A DNA stretch of 64,000 bases. It comes from Lysinibacillus fusiformis. GTDB taxonomy: Bacteria; Bacillota; Bacilli; Bacillales_A; Planococcaceae. The stretch covers positions 806,001-870,000 of the forward strand of contig NZ_PDFK01000002.1 of NCBI RefSeq assembly GCF_002845985.1, in the 5' to 3' direction. The position numbers were made by a program, and so were the translations under genes. A model generated the notes under the pieces. That model saw nothing but the letters and a program-made list of their open reading frames with translations. It had not been told where the DNA came from and did no database searches. Of the stretch, positions 30,020 to 38,627 are shown piece after piece; the first letter of the stretch is position 1, and each line of letters opens with the position of its first letter.

Positions 30020-31204
30020 TTATTTATCGTTTAGTGCTACAATTCCTGGAAGTTCTTTACCTTCCATTAATTCTAGAGAAGCACCGCCACCTGTAGAAAT
30101 ATGATCCATCTTATCTGCTACTTCAAATTTTTCAACAGCAGCTGCTGAATCACCGCCACCGATTACTGTATAGCCTGCTGTTGTTGCCATTGCATCAGCA
30201 ACCGTTTTTGTGCCGTTAGCAAATTTATCCATTTCAAAGACGCCCATTGGTCCATTCCAAATGATTAATTTAGAGTTTTTAATAACTTCCGCATAGTTTG
30301 CAGCTGTTTTTGGTCCAATATCTAGACCCATCCAATCAGCTGGAATAGCATCCACATCAACGATTTGTGTTTCAGCATCTTGTGAAAATTCATTTGCCAC
30401 AACAGCATCGACTGGCATATGTAATTGCACGCCTTTTGCTTTTGCCTTTTCAATAAAGGACTTTGCTAGCTCAATTTTATCTTCTTCTAACAATGATTTA
30501 CCGATATCGTAGCCCTGCGCCTTGATGAATGTAAAGGATAAACCACCACCGATAATTAAGTGATCTACTTTCTCTAATAGGCTTTCAATAACACCAATTT
30601 TATCTTTTACTTTGGCACCACCAATAATCGCTGTAAAGGGATGCTCTGGGTTCGACAATGCTTTACCGAGTACATCTAATTCCTTTTGCATAAGGAAACC
30701 AGATACAGCTGGAATATGCTTAGCAATTCCTTCTGTAGAAGCATGTGCACGATGAGCTGCGCCGAAAGCATCATTGACATAGATATCAGCTAGCTGTGCA
30801 AATTGCTGTGCTAATGTTGGATCATTTTTCTCTTCACCTGCATGGAAACGCACATTTTCCAGAAGAAGAAGATCCCCATCATGCATGCTAGCAACAGCCT
30901 CTTCCACCACTTGACCAATAGATTCATCCAGCTTCGTAACAGGCTTGCCCATTAATTGTGCTAAGCGAACACCAACTGCTGTTAAACGCATATCTTCTTT
31001 TACTTCACCCTTTGGACGACCTAAGTGAGAGGCTAAAATAACTTTCGCACCTTGCTCTACTAAATACTCAATTGTAGGAATAGCTGCACGAATTCGCGTT
31101 TCGTCTGTAATGGCACCATCTGCCATTGGAACATTAAAATCTACACGTACAAATACGCGTTTACCCTTTACATCAATATCTTTCATCGTCTTCTTATTTA
31201 ACAT
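30020..31204 (-). CDS. pgk: Phosphoglycerate kinase
   Basis: Transfers phosphate from 1,3-bisphosphoglycerate to ADP. The 394-residue protein has the substrate block [11 protein letters not shown], the basic-patch segment [21 protein letters not shown], and the nucleotide-binding GGGDSAAAV near the C-terminus. It heads the pgk-tpiA-gpmI-eno group and is separated from gapA by 356 bp that hold a terminator and a candidate promoter (31373-31401). Confidence 0.98.
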   Translation of the reverse strand: MLNKKTMKDIDVKGKRVFVRVDFNVPMADGAITDETRIRAAIPTIEYLVEQGAKVILASHLGRPKGEVKEDMRLTAVGVRLAQLMGKPVTKLDESIGQVVEEAVASMHDGDLLLLENVRFHAGEEKNDPTLAQQFAQLADIYVNDAFGAAHRAHASTEGIAKHIPAVSGFLMQKELDVLGKALSNPEHPFTAIIGGAKVKDKIGVIESLLEKVDHLIIGGGLSFTFIKAQGYDIGKSLLEEDKIELAKSFIEKAKAKGVQLHMPVDAVVANEFSQDAETQIVDVDAIPADWMGLDIGPKTAANYAEVIKNSKLIIWNGPMGVFEMDKFANGTKTVADAMATTAGYTVIGGGDSAAAVEKFEVADKMDHISTGGGASLELMEGKELPGIVALNDK

Positions 31205-31372
31205 GAAGAAACTCCCTTCAAAGCTGTTTTAGTCTTACATTCTTGTGTTTTACCCATCTTGGCGCGACACCATGCTTGCTAAATTGAAAAGGCACTTTGG
31301 TACTTTTTTGGCACATCAGCTAAAAGAATTTCAATCTCCAACTTTTGATAATGCACCCTAATACTTGTTTTT

Positions 31373-31401
31373 ATAGTAGCAAAAGTTAAGTGTTATGTCT
31401 T
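31373..31401 (-). promoter_or_regulatory. Candidate promoter of pgk
   Basis: On the minus strand, AAGACA (31396-31401) and TACTAT (31373-31378) are 17 bp apart, with TG one base before the -10 (extended -10). It would drive pgk independently of the gapA terminator. The match to consensus is moderate. Confidence 0.4.
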
Positions 31402-31418
31402 GCAATTGCTTGTCCTGT

Positions 31419-31457
31419 ATAAAAAGAGAGCAAGGGTAAAATCCCTTACTCTCTTTA
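31419..31457 (-). terminator. Terminator between gapA and pgk
   Basis: The stem AAAGAGAG(T)AAGGG / CCCTT(G)CTCTCTTT has few mismatches, a 6-nt loop and T-rich sequence following on the minus strand, 100 bp beyond gapA. It should separate high cggR-gapA expression from pgk-eno. Confidence 0.8.
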
Positions 31458-31560
31458 CCCTTGTATATTATATCTATTCGATATTATAAAGGCTATACTT
31501 TTTGTGCATAAAAAGCAGTAATATGTCACACTTTTTACTCAAAATGTCGAAATATGATAC

Positions 31561-32577
31561 TTATTTATGGTTTAATCCTTGTTCAGCAATGTATAAAGCT
31601 AAATCCATTAAACGAGTAGAGTAACCAATTTCGTTATCATACCAAGCTAGAACTTTCACCATTTTGTTTTCTAATACCATTGTTGAAAGGCCATCAACAG
31701 TAGAAGAATGATGGTTACCGTTATAATCAATCGATACTAATGGTAGCTCATTGTAATCTAAAATGCCTTTTAATTCATTTTCAGAAGCTTCTTTTAATAC
31801 AGCATTAATTGTTTCTTTTGTTACGTCTGCTTTTAGCTCTACTACTAAGTCAACACATGATACGTTAGGTGTTGGCACACGCATAGAGAAGCCATCTAGC
31901 TTACCTTTTAATTGTGGTAATACTTTTGATACAGCTACTGCTGCACCAGTTGTTGTTGGAATCATAGATACCGCACCTGCACGAGCACGACGTGGGTCAG
32001 AGTGTGGGAAGTCTAAAATTCGTTGGTCATTTGTGTAAGAGTGAATTGTTGTCATCATACCGCGTTCAATGCCAAATTTTTCATCAAGCACTTTAGCTAC
32101 TGGTGCTAGACAGTTTGTTGTACAAGAAGCATTTGAGATTACGTCATCAGTTGCTGGGTTATAATCCTCGTGGTTTACACCCATAACAAATGTTGGCATT
32201 GCCCCTTTGGCTGGTGCAGATAGAATAGCTTTCTTCGCACCTGCTTCAATATGCTTGCCTACTTCTTCCATTGAACGGAAATGTCCAGTACATTCAAGAA
32301 CTACGTCTACACCTAGCTCACCCCATGGTAACTGTGCAGGGTCTTTTTCAGCATAAACTTTTATGCGTTGACCATTTACTACGAAAGAATCTTCATCTGC
32401 ATTGACTTCAGCATCATAGATACCGTGGACTGAATCATATTTCAATAAGTGTGCAAGCTGACCAGCATCTGTTAAGTCGTTTACAGCTACTACTTCAAAT
32501 TCATCATGCTTCATTGCCTCACGAAATACTAAACGTCCAATACGTCCAAATCCATTAATCGCTAATTTTAATGCCAT
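31561..32577 (-). CDS. gapA: Glyceraldehyde-3-phosphate dehydrogenase (NAD, glycolytic)
   Basis: Oxidises and phosphorylates glyceraldehyde 3-phosphate to 1,3-bisphosphoglycerate with NAD+. The 338-residue protein starts MALKLAINGFGRIGR and has the catalytic Cys in SNASCTTNCLAP near residue 153. The open frame extends 30 codons upstream, but GGAGGAATTAACA places the start at 32577, and the extra residues do not resemble the family. It follows cggR, as in B. subtilis, where CggR controls the operon in response to fructose 1,6-bisphosphate. Confidence 0.97.
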   Translation of the reverse strand: MALKLAINGFGRIGRLVFREAMKHDEFEVVAVNDLTDAGQLAHLLKYDSVHGIYDAEVNADEDSFVVNGQRIKVYAEKDPAQLPWGELGVDVVLECTGHFRSMEEVGKHIEAGAKKAILSAPAKGAMPTFVMGVNHEDYNPATDDVISNASCTTNCLAPVAKVLDEKFGIERGMMTTIHSYTNDQRILDFPHSDPRRARAGAVSMIPTTTGAAVAVSKVLPQLKGKLDGFSMRVPTPNVSCVDLVVELKADVTKETINAVLKEASENELKGILDYNELPLVSIDYNGNHHSSTVDGLSTMVLENKMVKVLAWYDNEIGYSTRLMDLALYIAEQGLNHK

Positions 32578-32703
32578 TGTTAATTCCTCCAATAATGTGT
32601 AATGTCTGTTTCTAATGAATAGAAACTTTAAATTTGCTTTATGCTCATTCAAAAAGTGTTTCACCACTTTCTGAGATCGAGTGATAAGTTTGGTACTACC
32701 CCA

Positions 32704-33756
32704 TCATTTAAGATGGTTGTTTTCTATAGAAGATAAATTCGCCGCAATGGCTTTTGCAGCTGCTTCATCTGTTATAAATATTGTTTGTTTGGGTGCTACT
32801 TTAAAATAAGAAAGCATAGCATTGACCTTTTGTTTCCCCGCTGCCACTGCAATAACTTGCTGACTATTTTGTACTTGCTCCAGTTGAATACCAATCGTGC
32901 GTATACGATGGACAATTTCACCTTCTGCATTAAAATAATAGCCAAAAGCTTCACTTACAGCACCTTTCTCCTCAAGAATTCGTAAATCCTCAGGAGATGA
33001 ATTACGACGAATCGCCATTTCCTCTGCGGAGCCAATTCCATGAATGACACAATCTGCTTGATCATAAAATGCCATCATTTCTGTAACCATAGGCTCTGTT
33101 AACATGGCTTGATAAGCTTGCTCACTTAAATGCTCTGGTAAAAATAAAGTACGGTACTGTGTCTCCATCTGCATGGCAAATGTTGCAACAAGTGTATTGG
33201 CTTGCATTTGCATTTCATGTCCAATACCTCCACGTGCAGCAACAAATGTAATATCCTTTTGTATATCGCCAGGATGTAAAAATTGTGCAAGAGACGCAAC
33301 GGATTTTCCACCTGTGACAGCTACTACCTGCCCATCAAAGGCTGAAGACATAAATTGTAGTGCCGCTTCTTTGCCAAGTAAGGTTAAAATCGTATCGTCT
33401 TCATTGTAATCACCAGGAACTACAACTACACGCTCAATACCAAAATGCTGTTCCAGCTTTTTCGCAAGCTGAGTTAAGCCAGACCATTCGTAAACGATAG
33501 CTCTTAGTTTTTCAATAACTATTTCACCATCATCTGTACATACCATACCCGACTTTTGTGAATCTAATAACCCTTGCTCGCGTAAAATATCAGTTTCTTT
33601 ACGAATTTCTCTTTCTGTCATTTTCAGTGAATCGGCAAGTGTACGTCGTCCGATTGGCTGCATGAGCTGAACAGCTTGTAAAATTCGATATCTTGATTGC
33701 AGAAGCGGATACAATTCAGGAAGTAGCCTTTGTTGTGCCTCTGGAACAGTGAACAT
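32704..33756 (-). CDS. cggR: Central glycolytic genes regulator CggR
   Basis: A SorC-family repressor, 350 residues, that in B. subtilis binds upstream of its own operon and is released by fructose 1,6-bisphosphate. The N-terminal helix-turn-helix (GRRTLADSLKMTEREIRKETDILREQGLL, about 36-65) is followed by a sugar-phosphate-binding domain that includes VVVPGD and the VAVTGGKSVASL block. The operator at 33797-33823 matches the B. subtilis arrangement in sequence and 20-bp repeat period, so the same control is likely. Confidence 0.95.
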   Translation of the reverse strand: MFTVPEAQQRLLPELYPLLQSRYRILQAVQLMQPIGRRTLADSLKMTEREIRKETDILREQGLLDSQKSGMVCTDDGEIVIEKLRAIVYEWSGLTQLAKKLEQHFGIERVVVVPGDYNEDDTILTLLGKEAALQFMSSAFDGQVVAVTGGKSVASLAQFLHPGDIQKDITFVAARGGIGHEMQMQANTLVATFAMQMETQYRTLFLPEHLSEQAYQAMLTEPMVTEMMAFYDQADCVIHGIGSAEEMAIRRNSSPEDLRILEEKGAVSEAFGYYFNAEGEIVHRIRTIGIQLEQVQNSQQVIAVAAGKQKVNAMLSYFKVAPKQTIFITDEAAAKAIAANLSSIENNHLK

Positions 33757-33796
33757 ATTTATCTACTCCCTTATTAATAGATGTGGGTTATTTTTT

Positions 33797-33823
33797 ATCC
33801 CACAACATTATTTTGTGTCCCAC
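33797..33823 (-). promoter_or_regulatory. CggR operator
   Basis: On the minus strand two direct repeats, GTGGGAC (33817-33823) and GTGGGAT (33797-33803), are 20 bp apart. B. subtilis CggR recognises CGGGAC repeats with the same 20-bp period between the promoter and cggR. An inverted CCCAC lies a little further downstream. Confidence 0.65.
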
Positions 33824-33833
33824 TTATGGTTTT

Positions 33834-33862
33834 ATTATAATATGCATTGTTTTAAAGCGCAA
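33834..33862 (-). promoter_or_regulatory. Sigma-A promoter of the cggR-gapA operon
   Basis: TTGCGC (33857-33862) and TATAAT (33834-33839) on the minus strand are 17 bp apart, just upstream of the CggR operator. Confidence 0.75.
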
Positions 33863-33882
33863 GTAAATGTATAGTTTTGGCT

Positions 33883-33923
33883 AAAAAAAAGCCTCATAGC
33901 TTTGAAAACAGCTACGAGACTTT
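33883..33923 (-). terminator. Terminator after the 40-residue gene
   Basis: On the minus strand the stem AAAGTCTCGTAGCT pairs with AGCTATGAGGCTTT across an 8-nt loop (two mismatches) and runs into eight T. It lies 8 bp beyond the stop codon of the small gene. Confidence 0.85.
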
Positions 33924-33930
33924 GTTGCGT

Positions 33931-34053
33931 TTATTTTGTGAAAGATAAAATTGCGTTCTTCTTAAATCCTTCTAAAGCTTTTGTTGCTTCACTTTTATTT
34001 GTAAATTCAAAAATACGAACATCCTTTTTCTCAAATACTGTAATAACCCACAT
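33931..34053 (-). CDS. Small conserved-looking protein of 40 residues, unknown function
   Basis: The frame begins MWVITVFEKKDVRIFEFTNK and ends GFKKNAILSFTK. It is supported by AAGGGAG 8 nt before ATG and a strong terminator directly after the stop codon. The composition (alternating hydrophobic and charged residues, then an amphipathic SEATKALEGFKK helix) suggests a beta-beta-alpha miniature fold and does not look random. I do not recognise the family. It lies between cggR and the glutaredoxin-like gene and seems to form its own transcription unit. Confidence 0.7.
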   Translation of the reverse strand: MWVITVFEKKDVRIFEFTNKSEATKALEGFKKNAILSFTK

Positions 34054-34314
34054 TGTAAAATCTCCCTTCACATCATTTATTTTTGTAATATAACAATCAC
34101 GAAACTCTGTGATACATCTGATAATCTGTTTTATAACAACTTCTTACTTGATACCTATTCTACTCCGTTTTTTCTGAAAAGGAAGTCAAATGTGAAGGTC
34201 TTCACAAACTGTTCAAATTCAAAACGCTTTCATTGAACAATTTGTGAATTGTGTGGAATACAGCTAACAATAGTGTCATTTATACCGTTATTAATTCTTT
34301 ATTAGTCTGGTGCA

Positions 34315-34548
34315 TCAACTACTTAATTGCTCCAGCAATATAGCATAATCTAGATTGCCATACTGAATCACAGCACCATCCTTTTCGACTACCGGAATCA
34401 TTAGCATATATTTTTCATGTATATCATCATCCTGTTCGATATCAACGATATCAATATCGAATGGTAGATCCTCCTGTACAAGCTTTAATGTCTGCAAGCC
34501 TTCCACACATAATGGGCAATTTGCTCGACTAAAAAATTTAACAATCAT
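34315..34548 (-). CDS. Glutaredoxin/thioredoxin-fold small protein
   Basis: A 77-residue protein with a glutaredoxin-like fold signature: a strand followed by the redox motif C-P-L-C (SRANCPLCVEGL near residues 8-19), and a cis-Pro region MIPVVEKDG near 50. It probably acts as a thiol-disulfide exchange protein, though its partner is unknown. It starts at ATG 34548 because GGAGGTG lies 6 nt upstream; the in-frame GTG three codons earlier is part of that site. It lies upstream of the cggR group, as similar genes do in other Bacillaceae. Confidence 0.8.
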   Translation of the reverse strand: MIVKFFSRANCPLCVEGLQTLKLVQEDLPFDIDIVDIEQDDDIHEKYMLMIPVVEKDGAVIQYGNLDYAILLEQLSS

Positions 34549-34671
34549 CGATAGCACCTCCTCATCTTATTATAAACGAAAGTGTGATGAAGGAATGTTT
34601 TCTATTCTTTGATAACTTTTGATTGAACTGTCTTAGCTTCCCTTTTCGCATCCATATAATGGACTATTGTA

Positions 34672-34718
34672 ATAAAAAAGGCATTGACTGTGCGGAAGCC
34701 GCACATCAATGCCTTTCG
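34672..34718 (-). terminator. Terminator after the S9 peptidase gene
   Basis: A long stem (AAAGGCATTGA paired with TCAATGCCTTT, plus inner TGTGCGG/CCGCACA) is followed by T-rich sequence on the minus strand, directly beyond the stop codon. Confidence 0.9.
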
Positions 34719-34725
34719 GTTATAA

Positions 34726-36999
34726 TTATTTTAAATGACTGTCGAAGAATTTCACCATGGCATTGTAGAATTCAATTCTGTTTTCTTCATTAGCGAAGCC
34801 ATGTCCTTCGTTATCCTTTAGCATGTACTCAACATCCACACCTCTAGCACGTAAGGCTTCCACAATTTGATCGGATTCTGCCTTATTAACACGTGGATCA
34901 TTTGCACCTTGAGCGACAAATAATGGTGTTTTGATTTTATCTGCGTGGAAAATAGGTGAAACAGCTGTTAATAAGTCTTTGTCCTTTTCTGGATGACCTA
35001 CGCGTTCATAAAACAAGTTACGCATCGTTTCCCAGTATGGAGGAATGGTATTTAATAAAGTGAAAATATTAGATACTCCTACATAATCAACTGCTGCAGC
35101 ATATAAATCAGGTGTATACGTAATACCAGCTAATGTTGCATAACCACCAAAGGATGCACCATAAATGCCGATACGCTCAGGGTCTGCAATACCTTGATCA
35201 ATCGCCCATTGCACACCATCTGTAATATCGTCCTGAATTTTAAGTCCCCATTGCTTATTACCAGCTTGAAGGAATTCCTTCCCATAGCCAGTTGACGAAC
35301 GGAAATTCACTTGCAGTACGGCATAGCCTCGATTAGCTAATAATTGTACTTCTGGATTGAAGCCCCACATATCGCGTGCCCAAGGTCCTCCATGTGGATT
35401 GACGATAAGAGGAAGATCTTTAGCTTCTTGATTTTTCGGTAAAGTTAAATAGCCGTTAATTGTCAAACCGTCTCGACTCTTATAAGAAATTGGATGCATT
35501 TCAGCAAGTCCTTCTGGTTTTAACCAAGGGCTTAAAGTAGCCAACTCTGTTAAGTCACCTGTTATGGAATCATAGTAATAATATTTTCCATACACGGTAT
35601 CACTTGAAACGCTCACAATAAATTTTGTCATCTCTTTATTGTAATCATTGATACCTAATTCACTTTCATGCACGCCAAGCTTATTTTGTATTTTACGGAA
35701 CAGCTTTTCAAACTTTTTATCAAAGAATTGATAATGCAGCTTATCAGTAACATAAGCACCATATAATAATTTATCTTGTTCAGCGCTATATAAAACACCC
35801 GAAACATCTACTTCATCATTGGACATTATAACTTTTTCATTGCCTTCTAAATCATATTTTACAACTTCTACTTTATCTCTACCTTTGTTGGAAGTTGCAT
35901 AAATTGTTTGATTGTCTTTAGAGAAAGCCAGTGGCACTACTTCATCCCCTGCTTCCACTTCAATAAACGGTTTAAATTCATCCTTTTCAGAATCTCGATA
36001 AAGGATTGTTCCTGCCACACCATCTGTTGCTACGGCAATACGCACATTTCCATTCCGATCTGCTAACCAGTTTGTAATATTACCTGGATTTTTAGCAACA
36101 TGCTTTGTTTTACCTGTCTTGACATTCAGCTTGTACACATCAAAGACAGTGGCATCCTCTTTATTCATCATTATAAGAATTTCATCTTTAACACCCTGTA
36201 GGCCACTTAATATTCCTACTGTTACATTTGGATATGGCGTTAAATCTTTTTCCTTTGACCCATTAAATGTAGTAGAATAAATATGGAAGTTTTCATCTCC
36301 ACCTTTATCCTTTAAATATAATAAACTATTTTCCTTCCAGAAAAATCCTGCAATATCACGATCTTTAGAGTTCGAGACGCGAACAGGCTCACTATCATCA
36401 TTCATTTTTTTTACGAAAACATTGGATCTGTTGTTCCATGCAGAGGCAAATGTGATGTAATTACCATCAGGTGAAAGTTCATAGCCGAAATTCCCAGGAT
36501 TCTTCATGAAATCTTCTACAGAAATTTCCTTTACACCTTTATTATTAGAACCATTTTTAATTTGTTTTGCATTGTTTAACATTTTAACTGCATCTTGTTT
36601 AGCAATAGCATCCGTGCTTACTGACACATTTTTAAATATACCAAGCTTATTGGCTTTCTCTAAATACTCAGCAAGCGATGCTTCTTTTTCTTCTTTATTT
36701 AAAGCTCTTACTAAAATACGAGCGGCTTCATCACGTTTAATCGATAAATTTAAATCCGCGAACTCCTCAGCCTTTACCCATGTATCAATAATTTGTTGCC
36801 GCATTGAATCTGATCCGTGTTGGAAAGTTAATGCTGTTACAGCTAAATTCAAAAATTCCTGCACTGAAATGCGCTGCTCCTGCGCTATTACAAAGCTATT
36901 TGTTTCATTGGCAGCACGTACTTCTTGCATGGTTGCAGGAATAGCTACAGATGTTGTTAAAATGATCGCTAATGATGCAGATAAAAATCTTTTTTTCAA
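34726..36999 (-). CDS. Secreted S9-family peptidase with SLH-like N-terminus
   Basis: A 757-residue prolyl oligopeptidase-family serine peptidase. A signal peptide (about 1-29) is followed by about 120 residues resembling degenerate S-layer-homology repeats (for example EEFADLNLSIKRDEAARILVRAL), then a WD/beta-propeller-like domain (about 160-460) and a C-terminal alpha/beta hydrolase with Ser in GIYGASFGGYA near 604, Asp in VAQGANDPRV and His in DNEGHGFANE. It probably digests peptides at the cell surface. Start is TTG at 36999, served by AGGGAGG. A near-consensus promoter and a 19-bp palindrome lie upstream. Confidence 0.87.
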   Translation of the reverse strand: MKKRFLSASLAIILTTSVAIPATMQEVRAANETNSFVIAQEQRISVQEFLNLAVTALTFQHGSDSMRQQIIDTWVKAEEFADLNLSIKRDEAARILVRALNKEEKEASLAEYLEKANKLGIFKNVSVSTDAIAKQDAVKMLNNAKQIKNGSNNKGVKEISVEDFMKNPGNFGYELSPDGNYITFASAWNNRSNVFVKKMNDDSEPVRVSNSKDRDIAGFFWKENSLLYLKDKGGDENFHIYSTTFNGSKEKDLTPYPNVTVGILSGLQGVKDEILIMMNKEDATVFDVYKLNVKTGKTKHVAKNPGNITNWLADRNGNVRIAVATDGVAGTILYRDSEKDEFKPFIEVEAGDEVVPLAFSKDNQTIYATSNKGRDKVEVVKYDLEGNEKVIMSNDEVDVSGVLYSAEQDKLLYGAYVTDKLHYQFFDKKFEKLFRKIQNKLGVHESELGINDYNKEMTKFIVSVSSDTVYGKYYYYDSITGDLTELATLSPWLKPEGLAEMHPISYKSRDGLTINGYLTLPKNQEAKDLPLIVNPHGGPWARDMWGFNPEVQLLANRGYAVLQVNFRSSTGYGKEFLQAGNKQWGLKIQDDITDGVQWAIDQGIADPERIGIYGASFGGYATLAGITYTPDLYAAAVDYVGVSNIFTLLNTIPPYWETMRNLFYERVGHPEKDKDLLTAVSPIFHADKIKTPLFVAQGANDPRVNKAESDQIVEALRARGVDVEYMLKDNEGHGFANEENRIEFYNAMVKFFDSHLK

Positions 37000-37027
37000 A
37001 ATGATTCCTCCCTATATCAGTTTACGT

Positions 37028-37046
37028 TATATCGAAAGTCGATATA
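37028..37046. promoter_or_regulatory. Palindromic operator before the S9 peptidase gene
   Basis: TATATCGA-AAG-TCGATATA is an 8-3-8 perfect palindrome placed just downstream of the -10 hexamer, a typical repressor position. The cognate regulator is not in this window. Confidence 0.6.
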
Positions 37047-37051
37047 TTCAA

Positions 37052-37079
37052 ATTATACCAATTTTTGTATTATTGTCAA
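37052..37079 (-). promoter_or_regulatory. Strong sigma-A promoter of the S9 peptidase gene
   Basis: On the minus strand, TTGACA (37074-37079) and TATAAT (37052-37057) both match consensus perfectly with a 16-bp spacer, and TG one base before the -10 adds an extended element. Confidence 0.8.
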
Positions 37080-37121
37080 TGTTTGATATTTTTTATGATC
37101 ATTACTTTTTCTTCACTCATA

Positions 37122-37150
37122 ATGAAAGCGAACTAAATAATTAGTTCGCT
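37122..37150 (-). terminator. Terminator after the lemA-TPM pair
   Basis: The stem AGCGAACTAA / TTAGTTCGCT with a 4-nt loop is followed by a short T-rich stretch on the minus strand, 12 bp beyond the stop codon. The T-run is weak. Confidence 0.6.
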
Positions 37151-37161
37151 AGGTATTACGA

Positions 37162-37911
37162 TTAAAATTTTCTGCTCGCTCCTCCGCCTGCGGAAGATCC
37201 TCCACCGAATCCTCCAAAGCCGCCTCCGCCTGAACGCCCTCCACCAAAGCCACCTGGATAACCACCATAGCCTCCAGCACGAGGACCTCCACCACCTTTC
37301 GAAAAGAACGTATAAATAATAAGAACAACGAGAACGATCAATATAATTAACCAAGTTGGCATGTCTTCACCTTCGTCTGCTGTCGCTGGTAATTCACCAT
37401 TCCAATTATACTCCTCGGCAACAGTGCGAAATATTTCAGCATATGTCGATTGGAAGGCTTGATCTATGTCACCCGTACTTGCAGAAGGATAAAATGCCTC
37501 ATCTAAAATACGTCCTAATTTTCCATCTGGTAATGGCCCCTCTAATCCTTGACCAACAGCTATTACTACGTCATTATTCCCTTCACCCTGTCCAAATGTA
37601 GCTAAAATTAAAACACCGTTATTTTTCTGTTCGTCACCTATTCCCCAAGAACGAATCATTTTTGTAGCATACATCTTTGGCTCCTGTCCATCTAGACTAT
37701 CAATGGTTACAATCATGATTTCAGCGCCTGTGCCTTGATCCAATTGCGCGGAGTAATGATTTAATTGTTCTTTGATACTTGCAGATAATACATTGGCAAA
37801 ATCATGTATATACGTATTTTTCATCGGTGACGGCATAGTTGCCTTTGCCATGTTCGTAAATAAAAGAAACACCGAACAAACGATGATTATCTGTACAAGG
37901 CTACGCTTCAT
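37162..37911 (-). CDS. TPM-domain membrane protein (YgcG family)
   Basis: A 249-residue protein with an N-terminal signal/anchor (about 5-24), an extracellular TPM domain (about 33-165; blocks YIHDFANVLSASIKEQL, GAEIMIVTIDSL and GVLILATFGQGEGNNDVVIAVGQGLEG), a membrane segment (about 188-206) and a Gly-rich C-terminal tail. TPM domains are common in bacterial envelope proteins and have been linked to phosphatase activity and photosystem repair in plants; the role here is unknown. It is encoded with lemA and overlaps its stop codon (TAATG), a pairing seen in many bacteria. Confidence 0.85.
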   Translation of the reverse strand: MKRSLVQIIIVCSVFLLFTNMAKATMPSPMKNTYIHDFANVLSASIKEQLNHYSAQLDQGTGAEIMIVTIDSLDGQEPKMYATKMIRSWGIGDEQKNNGVLILATFGQGEGNNDVVIAVGQGLEGPLPDGKLGRILDEAFYPSASTGDIDQAFQSTYAEIFRTVAEEYNWNGELPATADEGEDMPTWLIILIVLVVLIIYTFFSKGGGGPRAGGYGGYPGGFGGGRSGGGGFGGFGGGSSAGGGASRKF

Positions 37912-38492
37912 TAGTGTGTACCTGATTGACTAAAATCGATTGATGGTGCTTTGTCAGCTCCTGCTGCGGCTTTAAAGTATTCTTTTTGTTCAAAGCCAAA
38001 CATTCCTGCCATCAAATTACCTGGGAAACGTTTAACTTGCTTATTAAATTGCTGAACTTCATTATTGTAATCCTCACGTGCTACCGCCAGGCGATTTTCA
38101 GTGCCTGCTAGCTCATCCATTAACTGACGAAAGTTTGTATCTGCCTTTAAGTTTGGATAATTTTCAACAACTACAAGTAAACGACTAAGTGCTCCAGTTA
38201 AAGCATCATTTGCAGCAGCTTGCTCCTCTGGAGTGTTTGCACTACCCATTTGTGCACGTGCTTGTGTAATACTTGCAATCACCTCTTGCTCATGGTTCGC
38301 ATAGCCTTTCACTGATTCGACTAAATTTGGAATCAAATCATAACGACGTTGGAGCTGATTTTCCACTTGTGCCCATTTCGAATCTACATTTTCCTCTGCA
38401 GTCACCAGGCTATTATATTTAGGAATGAATAATAAGGCGAATAGAACAAGAATAAGAACAATTATCCCAATTGGTCCAAGCAACTTTTTCAA
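37911..38492 (-). CDS. lemA: LemA family protein
   Basis: A 193-residue protein with one N-terminal membrane segment (about 7-24) and a helical, coiled-coil-like exterior domain. The family blocks VDSKWAQVENQLQRRYDLIPNLVE and NNEVQQFNKQVKRFPGNLMAGMFGF are present. LemA proteins are widespread but poorly understood. Translation is coupled to the TPM gene, so the two products may act together at the envelope. Confidence 0.9.
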   Translation of the reverse strand: MKKLLGPIGIIVLILVLFALLFIPKYNSLVTAEENVDSKWAQVENQLQRRYDLIPNLVESVKGYANHEQEVIASITQARAQMGSANTPEEQAAANDALTGALSRLLVVVENYPNLKADTNFRQLMDELAGTENRLAVAREDYNNEVQQFNKQVKRFPGNLMAGMFGFEQKEYFKAAAGADKAPSIDFSQSGTH

Positions 38493-38627
38493 TTTATAGA
38501 ACCTCCTCGACCTACTTTTCCTTTCTTCAATAGTCTACATTTTTGTCTTTACATTTATACCGTATGAATTTCATTTGACTTGACATACTAATTACTGCAT
38601 CAAAAAATCATTGAGGAGGCGTTTTTT

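Noticed and set aside
33902-34093. 63-codon plus-strand frame upstream of cggR
   Set aside because: It is antisense to the better supported 40-residue gene, which has a ribosome binding site and terminator on the minus strand.
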